A stretch of DNA of 64,000 nucleotides from Bolinopsis microptera. Its lineage: Eukaryota > Ctenophora > Tentaculata > Lobata > Bolinopsidae. A program made the position numbers and the translations under genes. The notes below the pieces were generated by a model, which saw nothing but the letters and a program-made list of their open reading frames with translations, was not told where the DNA came from and did no database searches. Of this stretch, positions 12,635 through 22,739 are shown one piece after another. Where the stretch lies: the NCBI RefSeq assembly GCF_026151205.1, contig NC_087077.1, positions 8,485,983 to 8,549,982 of the forward strand. The letters run 5' to 3'. Position 1 is the stretch's first letter; each line of letters begins with the position of its first letter.

Positions 12635-15600
12635 TTATTTCTTACTTGTCATGTGTTCGTGATTCTTAAAAAGGGAGTGAGTACTCTCACCACCTTGCTC
12701 ATTGAAAGATCCAGAAAACATCCCCCAGAGCTGTATCTGCTCCAAAAAGTGGTCTTCAAGGAGATGTATCTGGTGGAGGTGGTGTTGAAATGATGTTGCA
12801 ATTTTAAGAGTTCGGTTGGGCCGGAGTTTCTTATAAATATGTCATGAAAATAACTTTCTTCCAGGCTATTTAGGGGTTGGAGACAACAGGTAAAGCTATA
12901 AGAGATAACAACAATACCTTCACCGATGTGGACTGACCAAACTTTCGGTACTCTGCCAAGAAGAGGTCCCTGGCCTTGACAAGAGTTTCGATCTCACGGG
13001 GACTCTTCACTTTCCCACTTTTGCCACCGAGAACTAAGAGATCTCTATACGAGGACTTAATGCGATCCAGTGCAAGGAGCCGTTGCTGAAAGTGCAGCTT
13101 GTCCTGTGGTCTTATCTTCCTGTCAACACAGAATCGGTCAGTCACAGAAGCTCGTTATCAATACAGAATTTTAGCCTTCAATCACAAGTAAAAAGTGGTA
13201 GTTATTTCACTATAAACGACAACCATTAGTAACATGAGTTAAATCGCACTGATCTCACAGAACTTACTCGTTTTTATAGAAGTGGTCTGTCCAAAATTGA
13301 GTGTGATTGGCTTTAACCAAATATCCTGCTCTCACGCCGGTCAGGGACACACCATGGTATGCCTCAGGAGTGACATTGATGCCCCTCAAATATTGCTCAT
13401 ACTTCGAGGAAAGGGGCCCACTGTTGCACTTCGAGGCCACACGGTTACCTAAAATGTACAGTGCCACACTTATTTTCTTCAACTCATTATATATCAGTTT
13501 GCAAAGCCTCCAATTTTTCAATAATGAAGTGATACATTCATCGATGAATCTACATTACCTTGTTCGATGCGCAGAATCATGGCTCCAAAGTCTGTCGTAC
13601 TGCTGTAGCTGTTGGGAAGAAACCCGTCTGCCACATTGCAAGCGAGTACAAAGTCTATCTCCTCGCACAGTTTACCGTACTCTGTCCACAGAAAAGTCCC
13701 GACTTTGATGTTCTAAAGGAAGTATCAAGAGTCATGACAATCAGTCAAATAATTCTAGTACCTAGTTCTATTTGCCACATATCAGGAACAGCATGAGCGG
13801 TGTTCGAATAAAAAACTGTGAGCTTCGATCACTTACTATGTGCAAGAACGGAACAGCGACCCAGTTTATGAGATAATCAGAATCCTCCCCGAAACAGTCT
13901 GTGATGGGTCGTGAAGCAACATTCATAAACTGGGCTTGGGATCTCGGGTTACACTGAGTCATTCTGATGTGGAAAAACTCGATACTAACAGTTTACAGAA
14001 ATGGTATACATCTATCGAAATACATACATGGTATACAATATACATCGAGATAAATGTTTGTACTTTGTGAAATGAAGGAGCTGCAATCAGCGAGTTAATG
14101 ACTGGTATTATAAGTTTATAAGTACCTCATATTAGCATCAAAGTTCTGCATAATTCCCGCAAAAGTTCGGGGCTTGCAGAGAGCTCTCTGGCTTCTGGGT
14201 ACTTGCATCAGGTCTTTATGTACCTCGCACAGTGGACAGGGGAACGTCCCATTGCTGCCCATACCCAGCATAGCCCACAGTGCCTTTGTGTCTGCACAGA
14301 GAATCATCTTCACATGTGCTCCACAGAAGACAAAGTTCTTGAGCTGTGGTAGGTCCCGGTTAACCACCTGTAATGTTATCTGTCTCATGCCTGTCCAGTT
14401 TTTAAAGTGTAAGCTGTTAATACAAATAAGCTCAAGTTGAAGTCTAGATTTCATGAAGAAATACCTTAAATATGACCTCCATGTTCCTGCGATGGTCCGG
14501 AGCTTCGGTGTACACCAGCATTGGGTGGGCATACGAGCTGTTACACGAAGGCTGGTTTAGCACATTGACTGCCACTTTAGTGGAGCTCGTGTCTGCGTCT
14601 ACAAACAGCTTAACATGTATAGTTTTGTCAGTTCCCACATCTAACTGGCCTGGAATATATAGAATTCAGCTGGCTGTTAATGAACTATGTGATAAAAACC
14701 GCTAAAAGAACTGCCCACCTTGACCTATTTAAATCAAATTAATTTTTTGTAAACAGCTCTATAATCTCTAGAAATTTGAAATACCGGTATTCTTCAAGGT
14801 TATAAGTGTTTTGGTTAGCAGTTCCTGTCCATCACAGTAGGCTACTGGGGTACGTCTTGCTAACAGCTCACCACTTTTAGTTTCATTTTTATCATGTGCT
14901 GCAGCTTTATGGGAAAGAGAAACCATTGCACTCATATAGTTCACCTTAAAACATGAATGATGTTAATTTTTGATGTACAATATATTCTATATTTCAAAAT
15001 CTGGGTTGTGCTATGCTATATGCTAGTACGCCATGACACCAAAATGATATATAATTGGTTTTGAGTTCAACTGAGCACTCACGGTGTATAATTCTTCCAT
15101 TGACTTGATTTCCTTCTCTGATTCCATTTTTATATCATATTTTTTTAGCAGTGGCCGCAGGTTGTTTCGTACATTGGCTGTCCCCGTGTTAGCTAAAAAT
15201 TGAGTCAGCATTTAATTTATTGCGATGAAATCTATTGCACACTAAGAATTAACTTTTCCACCCGCTAAGTTGTAATGATAATGACAATTTGTATCGTTCT
15301 TAACAACTTACATTCAGCTTTGAACATAGCAACATGAAGAGCATCAATTCGTTTCTTACAGTCAACGCCAGCCAACGCCTGTACATACTCCCGCTGCTCT
15401 TTAGAGAGTGATGTTAACTCCGCAGTTCGGATCCGTTTGGTCACTGATTCGATATCAGAGTCATTAGATTTTGAACAGCTTGACTCAGCCTGCAAATATT
15501 CATGTTGATTGAACTAAATTGCCTGTAGGGATTCGTTCAGTTTCAGTATGGCTATGATGGCAAACTGCGGAAGTGATATACAGTTTAACTTATTACCGAT

Positions 15601-18112
15601 AACGTTATTCAGGATACCTGGCTCTCTACTATATCCTTGAAGACATGAGTGTGCTTCCTTTTAACACTGTCAGCAGGAGTTTTTATTTCCTTGTGCGGCT
15701 TAATGATAGTGGTGATGAGGAGGGGTTTTCCCTGTGAACCCTTCACCTCAAAGGTTGCTCCCTCTTCAAAGCACTTATCTAGTAACGACCTGCAGGATTA
15801 CACGGATGATCACCTTCAGATGTTTAATATTCACAAGTTCAGCTCTTAAATATCCTTTTAAAGTGCTACACTCAACCCACTCTGATCCTACTCAAGTTAC
15901 GACTGATGATGTTTTATAGTCAAAGATGCAGACAGCCTGTGTCTTATTAGTAAATTACCTCAGCACGTGGTGAAAAAGTTTGTCTCCCGGATCGGTATGT
16001 TTGATAAAATCAGCCAACAGTGTTTTCTTCATGTGACCGAATGAGAGCAGATGTTCCTTTACCGTACGGTCGGACAATTCATTCTCTTGTTGACAGAGAA
16101 CACACGGGCAAAGCATTTTGTTACTATAATGTCCGTGAAGGTTAAGTTCTTGAGGCTAAACTTTACTTGAAAACATTTCAAATGTTGGGATGTGATAATT
16201 GATGAAATATCGAGAGAGGGGGAAGGGTGAAAAGAAAGCGAGCAAAAAGAATTAAAGAATTATTAGTATAAATCAAGAGGCTTTCATATGAACATATTGG
16301 CACGGGTGTAGAGTTGAGCCTGTACGGAACCTAGTAGTTTCAGATCCTTGTTTAACTTGCCGTACAGCAAGGTCATTCACTACTTTAGCCCTGGCGAGGC
16401 ACATAGCTCACTCTACAACTCCGTGTCAAATGTTTCATATATACCAGCCAAGTTCACAAGATATATCCTTGTGTTTGAGAAGAGCTCGTTAGAACTGCTT
16501 CTTTTCCCTTCAGTATCCCACAGTCTATCAAAATTAGTGTCACAAAATTGGTATCATAAAATTAGTTAATAAATTAGTATCACAAATAGAGTTAATGAAT
16601 TAGTGTCACAAAAAAAAGTTAGTATCACGGAACAAACATCACATAATTTTTCAAAAATTAATAATAAATTCAGTGTATTTACAAGTTTTATAGTTAAACT
16701 GAACCTCCCCAACGCTGTCGGAAAATCTCAGTCGCAGTGAGCTTCTTTTGAGAGGCCTTTTTTTTCCTCTCAGCAGCCATGCGGACTCTGGCTTCTATGA
16801 CAGATTCGGGCCCCCAGTTGTCCGCACTGATACTGAAATTAGAATGAGTGAGGCAGGGACAGGGAGGGAGGGCCAGGGAGGGAGGGCCAGGGAGGGAGAG
16901 CCAGGGAGGGAGGGCCAGGGAGGGAGAGCCAGGGAGGGAGAGCCAGGGAGGGAGGGCCAGGGAGGGAGAGCCAGGAGGGGGGTTCACTGCCTAATACCTG
17001 GATGCTGCTGAATTAATCCGTGATCGTGGTTGCACAGCACAGACTGGTGTACCGTGACTGGAACGGGACGGTCTGAAATAAATATGGTGTTAAGATTTCA
17101 TCACAAATGATATAACGCATCGCCAATCTTCATAAGAGTCCTTTCTTATCAATAAAATAACTAGTTGACTTACCAAAACACCACATACATTAACTCATTT
17201 ACTTTTATGGCTTAAAAATTTACCCTGGCCCATTTGAACTGACGGAGGGAGTTCGCGAGCGAGAGCGGATGGGGTCAGGGGTTCTGATCAGGATACTGCT
17301 GCAATATTTAGATGTGTTATATATCAGTTTTAAATTTGACTAAATATTGTTAGCCTGGGTACAAACATATTACATAACCCTGGCAATAACATTACAATGG
17401 AATTAAACTGCATACTAAATGACGATTTTCAACCATTTCAAAAACATTGGACACCGGGTCATATTTATTCTGCTATGCTACCTGACGGGTGCTGGGGTCG
17501 GAGAGGGTGCTTGGTGGAGGAGGAGATTGGTCCTCATCTCCGCAATTTCCGCCGCCTTTTCGTCCAGGACATGCCGCATGGCATTGGTCACACAATCCTG
17601 AATATCACTATTTTAACAGCTTTGTTTCAACAGGGATTCAGTGGATCTCATATCATGACAGATGAAATTTGATTGTTCATATGTGATACAGGTGCAGCTT
17701 ACCTTGCAGTGCAATGCGTGCAGTGGATCTGTCTGGGTACCAGCAGCAGTAACTGGGGGATGATCCGATGCTGCTCTCTGCTTCACTGCTGCCCCCTTCC
17801 TCTTGCATTTCTTGTCAACAGCATATTTCTTATATCGTAGCTGGACCTCCCTCACCCAATCAGAGTGTACGCCACTTTCTGAAATGTATTCATCTCCTTA
17901 ATGATTAAAGAACGATTTTTACAAAAGATATATCGATCAGAGTTGTCATTTGTTAAGCCATGATGTTTTGCGAGAACTTCTCTAGTTCCTAATAAGAAGT
18001 GAGGCAATGGCAAGTGATAAAAACTTATTTACCCTCGATATGGCAGAAACGTGCCACAGCTCGTTTTATTTCGGGAACCGCTTCGAGAGTAGGGAACCTG
18101 GCTCTCATGTGC
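12635..18112 (-). CDS. RAG1/Transib-like DDE transposase, 18 exons, one frame break
   Basis: Exons (minus): 18112-18033, 17878-17703, 17597-17482, 17283-17224, 17072-16998, 16832-16705, 16148-15959, 15789-15618, 15489-15312, 15192-15083, 14944-14785, 14649-14465, 14413-14126, 13963-13837, 13712-13559, 13448-13268, 13119-12924 and 12769-12635, about 900 codons. The order is a basic Ser/Arg-rich N-terminus, then a zinc finger near residue 265 (CPCVLC...HLLSFGH), then a DDE core. Its first Asp is in VKLFVDAD (about 499). The second is in CADTKALWAMLG (about 584), followed 18 residues on by CPLC. HLLEDH precedes FNEQGGE near 883, close to the stop. In mouse RAG1 the triad is D600, D708 and E962, with zinc ligands C727/C730/H937/H942. 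D708 is 19 residues before CxxC, the two His are spaced x4, and Glu lies in an NExG context; all of this is mirrored here. All exon phases fit except 14465/14413, which is off by one base: an error or a dead copy. The start is uncertain: either Met in the first exon listed or MASAGDVG at 18,370-18,346, whose phase does not fit. The acceptor at 16,148 is weak. Confidence 0.8.
16851..16977. repeat. 15-bp G-rich minisatellite in transposase intron
   Basis: About eight copies of CCAGGGAGGGAGRGC in the intron between exons 16998 and 16832. The plus strand is rich in GGG runs and could fold as G-quadruplexes. Confidence 0.9.
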
Positions 18113-18127
18113 CTGAAGAGTAAAATT

Positions 18128-18153
18128 TGGGGGGGGGGGGGGGGGGGGGGGGG
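18128..18153 (+). repeat. Poly(G) tract
   Basis: A run of about 26 G immediately upstream (in transcript sense) of the first confident transposase exon. It is followed by TATTAAAGTATA direct and inverted repeats to 18,235. Confidence 0.9.
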
Positions 18154-18235
18154 CCAACCATATTAAAGTATATTAAAGTATATCCCCGGGTCAAAATCGG
18201 AAAAAATCCTACATTTTAATATACTTTAATATACC

Positions 18236-19397
18236 TACAATTAGAAGATTTATATAATTTCACTTACAACTCGTGCAGATTGCAGGTCGAGTCAGCAAAA
18301 ATGTAGGTAAGAGGAAACAAACAAGTTCGATGTATAATAACTTACAACCAACATCTCCTGCGGAAGCCATCGGAACCAAGTGGTCTTAACTGTCGTGTTA
18401 CAGTTAACCCTGCGAACATTTCTGTCCTGCTTCCACTCATGTTCTCACTAATGTGATAATCGATATGAACGTGCTTAATTTCGTTCTTTATAACAACAAA
18501 TGCAATCATTTAATTCGATCGAGCTGTCAAGCAGATTACGGTATTAGGTGAATAGTGTGGCCATTGGTAACTACAATAGACAAGTCACTTGGTGACATGA
18601 TTACCGCACGTGTGTAAGTTGTAACATCTTATACACTCTTACAGAGATATATCTATATTCGATCCAAGCACTCTCACTTTTGAAAACTGAAGTCGAAGAA
18701 AATATTCTGATCCAGGTCACACTAAGAGGTACAAATCATAACAAGTAAAGTTGGCTGGTAACTAAGCGCTAAGTGAGCGCCCTAGTAGCGCTCGATTCAT
18801 AATTTGATTTTCGTATAGTTCAAATCCAACAAAAGTGCGCGGCTCACCGCGCGTGTCAAACTTGAAATGCAGTAATGAACTCCGTGTACTATTTGAATAT
18901 AATATTGATATAATTGCCATCGGCAGACAGAATGAACAATATGTATTGATTCAGATTCTTATTCATGTATAAGATTTATTTCCATAACGGAATTATGAGA
19001 TAATTTTCGAATTACAAATTGAATAGAAGTTTATGTTTATGGTTTCGGGTTTGTCGTAGGGGCCCAGGGGTCATTCGTAAATAGCGTTTGCGTCCGTTAA
19101 ACAGGGGGAAGAGGAATGAAATTGGAAATATGAAATGTTGATGCTTGTGTTTACTTTCGCCTTTGAAGGTTATAGTTTGATTGTAAAATGTAATTCTGAG
19201 GCCAGGGTCAAACTCAAAATGAAAATGCAGGATCCGCTGCGCGCGGCGTCAGGCACAAGGTTTAATATATATATCAAATATAATATTTTTTATTGCTGTT
19301 CAACCATAATTTTGATTCAGTGCAGTGTTGAATGTTGATGCAGTATATGACTCACAGTATGTCAAAATTAACTCATCATTTCACTATTGCATTATCA
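18236..19397. other. Transposon 5' region of the transposase gene
   Basis: Must hold the promoter and any 5' UTR. A possible first exon (MASAGDVG, 18,370-18,346, donor GTAAGT) lies here, but its reading phase is one base off the next exon. A GTGCGCGGCTCACCGCGCG stretch at 18,836-18,854 resembles the element end at 6,680/41,655. Confidence 0.4.
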
Positions 19398-19560
19398 TCG
19401 CAGATTTTAGCGATTATCACTATTTAATGGCGATTATCGTGCATTTAGCGATAATCGCCAATGTTAGGCGATAATCGTGCGCAATAATCGCATGTTAGGC
19501 GATAAACACGCGATAATCGCATATTGGGCGATAAACACGCGATAATTGCATTATCGCTTT
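19398..19560 (-). repeat. Right subterminal array of GCGATWATCGC motifs
   Basis: Repeats of GCGATTATCGC and the degenerate GCGATAAACACGCGATAATCGC, mirroring 10,943-11,122. Confidence 0.85.
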
Positions 19561-19562
19561 TA

Positions 19563-19577
19563 TGCAAGAATAAAATC
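19563..19577 (-). promoter_or_regulatory. Conserved subterminal block, right (GATTTTATTCTTGCA on minus)
   Basis: Partner of 10,929-10,943. Only 11 bp separate it from the heptamer at 19,589-19,595. Confidence 0.6.
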
Positions 19578-19582
19578 CAGAT

Positions 19583-19595
19583 ATTTTCCACTGTG
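19583..19595 (-). repeat. Right terminal inverted repeat
   Basis: ATTTTCCACTGTG, the exact reverse complement of 10,901-10,913; AAAG follows at 19,596-19,599. Confidence 0.9.
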
Positions 19596-19599
19596 AAAG

Positions 19600-21097
19600 G
19601 GGCTGCAGAGTGCTGCAGATGATTGTACAGTGTAGGGGGATGTGTTTACTAACTATTTTGACGTCAAAATTGTCGCCAGAGGCTCCCTGAGTCATGGAAT
19701 GAACGGAATGAACAAAAATGAATTTTTTTTCTAAAACTCGTCGGATGGCCCCAAAACAGGTCGGAATCGTTTGGTATTGACCCTAATAGTGTTCCTACGA
19801 AGTTTGGTGGCCCTAGCACTCCCAGAACACCCATTATACCCTTGGCTGGATTCAAGAATTTAGAACCAGTTGAGCAGATAAAACGGATTTTGAGAAATTT
19901 TGTCTGCTTGTGTTGTTGCAGAGAGTTGAATTTGGTTCAACAGTATTCAAACAAGATGTGTTCCAACTTAGTTTTGTAGCCCTACCATTTTCAGCCTTAC
20001 CATTTTCAGAACGTCCAATAGAATCCGGTTCCATTTTCTTCCAAGAAGCCGTAGACAAGGTTGTTTGAATACAACTCTGGTAATACAACTTTTTACTTGG
20101 ATGGATTTCAATAATTAAAGAGAGCAGAGTTTTAAAAATTTGCCAGTATTTGGCACAATTTCTTTAGCTATTTCTTCGGACAGTTTTGATGCATTTACAG
20201 TGACTAACCACGCCTTTTGTTATATTTAACGGAACGTAAGATTGTGTATTCGTCTGAACCACCAGATATAATGACAACAAGATAAACGGTGACTGAAATA
20301 TGGCGAAAACTTGTTTAGCCCACAGCTATTGAAAATGTCGAGTTTACGAAGCTTGATGTCTAAATGATAACACAATTCTTTTAAGCAGATAAGATATTAA
20401 ATCTAATACATGAAAACATAGCACGGCATGATAATCAAATGAACATTATGTTAACCATCAGTCTTAGTTTGTTCGTTTTTATGTGATGTACAGCCTGCCA
20501 GCATCTTAAGATCATCATAGCAGTTCACGCAACATTGGTCGTCTGAACTGCTTGTCACTTGCGGAGGACATTTAAAAGACATCCGTAGTAGATGATATGT
20601 AGGGGGCCTGGTAGTGTGAACATAAGTCTTCGAAGGGACCATATGTGTGACAGAATCGCGTCGTGCACAATAGCAGAGGCCGCTTCGTTGATATCACGCT
20701 CTGAAACAAAAGTTGTTAGCGGTAAAAATGAAAACCATTCAAGTTCTGGGGTTATGTAATAGAAAGAAACAATGCATGAGATCTAGAATCAGGCCTCTAT
20801 CAGAAGTCAAATATCAAATCTCACAGAATTGGTAATCATTTCGCTCCTGAAATTGAAACGAGATCTTGTCGCCGATTATAATTATTAGGAGGTCACGAAA
20901 AGCAGCTTATTGGGGTCCATGACTGGAGTACACACAAACATGGAATGATTTCAGAATAACCCCAATGTTGGGATTCACTCAACACAGTAGGGTAAGCGTG
21001 CAAAAATGATTATAAAATATCAGCACCGAGATAATATAAGTTGTAAATTAAACTTAAAGGACTGTGTAAATATATTCAATGTGAATCGTTTAAATTA
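19600..21097. other. Left-arm DNA without a gene
   Basis: Mirrored at about 33,000-34,450 in the right arm. Short ORFs are not preserved between the arms, so none is believed. Confidence 0.55.
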
Positions 21098-21510
21098 AGG
21101 GGGGGGGGGGGGGGGGGGGGGTAGGGGGGGGGGGTGGCAGGGGGGGTGGGGGGGGGGGGGGCTGGTGGGGGGCTGGGGGCGGGGGGCGGGGCGGGGCGGG
21201 GGGGGCGGTGGCGGGGGTGGGGGGGGGCGTGGCGGGGGGCGCGGGGCTGGCTGGGGGGGGGGGCGGGGTGGGGGGGAGGGGGGGAAGAGGGGGGGGGGGG
21301 GGGGGGGGGTTTTTGAGGGCCCCCCACCCCCCCCCCCTCGCCCCCCCGCCCGCACGCTCCACCCCCCCCCCCCCCCGCGCCCCCGAGCCCCCCCCGCCCC
21401 AGCCCCCCCCCCCCCCCCACCCCCCTCCCGCCCCGGCCCCCCCCGCCCCGCACCCTGCCCCCCCCCCCCCCGCCCCCCCCCACCGCCCCCCCCCCCCCCC
21501 ACACCGGCCA
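21098..21510. repeat. Poly(G) block followed by poly(C) block (fold-back)
   Basis: About 210 bp nearly all G with scattered T/C, a TTTTTGAGGGCC hinge at 21,310, then about 190 bp nearly all C. The homologous place in the right arm (32,693-32,884) has only one homopolymer block. The Gly/Pro-rich ORFs over it are meaningless. Confidence 0.9.
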
Positions 21511-21585
21511 CGGGCGCGCAGGGGGGTCTCCGCCTAGAAAAGAAGGGTCCGGGCATACACGCCCGCTCCCCTAGACGTGTGCGTC

Positions 21586-21956
21586 GGTTACACTTGGATA
21601 GTGGGTCTAGCAACAGAATGGGGGTCTCGCCGAGAAGAGTGGAGATATGGCAACAGAATGGTGGGTCTGCATTCTTAGAATAGTGGGGTTTCATATAGAG
21701 AGTGGGTTGTGCAAACCAGATATTGGGGTTATTAAAATAAAATATATGGAGTATGGTACCACCCCCCAGAATTTGTGGTCTGGACTTAGAAAGGGGGTTG
21801 GTAACGAATGGTGGGTCATCCACTCTAGAAGAGTGGTTTGGAACAGAATGGTGGGTCGTCACTTAGAAGAGCGGGTCTGAGCAACCAAAATTGTAGGTCT
21901 ACATCTAGAAGAAGTGGGTTGGCAACCAGAATTGGAGTATAGGGTTAGGATATAAA
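21586..21956. repeat. Minisatellite of GTGGGTCTGGCAACCAGA family, left block 1
   Basis: Degenerate tandem units of about 36 bp built from GTGGGTCTGGCAACCAGAAT and a CTCTAGAAGA half. The same array recurs at 22,740-23,720 and, inverted, in the right arm. Confidence 0.85.
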
Positions 21957-22042
21957 AGGATTCAAGGATACAAGGATACAAGGATACAAGGATACAAGGA
22001 TACAAAGTATACAAGGATAACAAGGATACAAGGATAAAAAGT
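21957..22042. repeat. (AAGGATAC)n short tandem repeat
   Basis: Eight to ten copies of an 8-9 bp unit. The inverted counterpart (TATCCTTG)n is at 32,166-32,285. Confidence 0.9.
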
Positions 22043-22739
22043 GATAATTATTTTATTGAATTCACAAGTGTATAATTCTGAAATAATTTAAGGTTACAAT
22101 TTAGTTATTATAAATGTGTAGTGATAAATAGAAATGTTTTATAATACTCAATCTTTTCTAATTAATAGATCGGATTTGTAGATTTCGATCTTATTTTGAG
22201 GTCCACAGGTCGTTACAGAGAGAATTGACTGGGGATGTGCTTGCTGTTGGCAGTACATTTGTAGGGTTAATGTTTTTCGGATAGAAAACCTAGCTAGGTC
22301 GTAATATTTGTGGGATTGGAAGTTTAAATTTTTCTCTAACTGCGGGTAGAGAAAACAGTCAGTTGAACTTATTTGGTTTTGGGGGGTTTCGTAAAACGGC
22401 CACTCTCAATGTAAAGATGTCGAGCATACCGCACGAGAATTCTTAACCACTCCAAGTATGAGTTTCTGGTTCTAAATCATGTTTAATTTGATTGTAAAAT
22501 CTCTAATTTAGGTGAGGATTGCCTTGGCAGATTTCAGTATCCACAAATTCTTCTCTGTTGTGACTGATGTTGGGTTGAGAGCTTGGAATTTTGAAGAGGA
22601 TGAGTGGGGAAAGTTTATTTGGTTATAAGATGGAGATGTTGGCGTACCAAGGAAGAGCCCTGCTCTGTTCTTTTCCAATGTCAATATTAGGGGACAAGAA
22701 ATTGGAATTGTATATGAGCTATTGGAGTCTATTATAAAC

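Larger units (their letters stand above)
10901..19595 (-). mobile_element. RAG1/Transib/CMC-clan DNA transposon, 8,695 bp
   Basis: A cut-and-paste DNA transposon. Evidence: 13-bp perfect terminal inverted repeats (CACAGTGGAAAAT), AAAG flanking direct repeats, an empty allele of the same locus in the right arm, subterminal GCGATWATCGC arrays at both ends, and a split gene for a DDE transposase with RAG1-type motifs on the minus strand. CACAGTG equals the V(D)J recombination signal heptamer. The CAC start and the transposase motifs are shared by Transib, RAG and CMC (EnSpm/Chapaev) families. The 4-bp duplication favours Chapaev, while the heptamer and the catalytic spacing favour RAG-like/Transib. 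No second, kelch-type RAG2 gene is visible. Confidence 0.85.

Noticed and set aside
16330-16560. Minus-strand stretch reading RSSSNELFSNTRIYLVNLAG, recalling a kinesin switch II region
   Set aside because: Only about 45 open codons, no flanking motor motifs, and it lies in a transposase intron next to degenerate AATTAGTATCACAAA repeats.
10901-19595. Classification as hAT because the end contains CAGTG
   Set aside because: hAT elements make 8-bp duplications; here the direct repeat is 4 bp, the terminus is CAC, and the transposase has CxxC/HxxxxH/NExG rather than a hAT signature.
21076-21862. Long Gly-rich and Pro-rich ORFs on both strands
   Set aside because: They are translations of homopolymer G/C tracts; all frames stay open.
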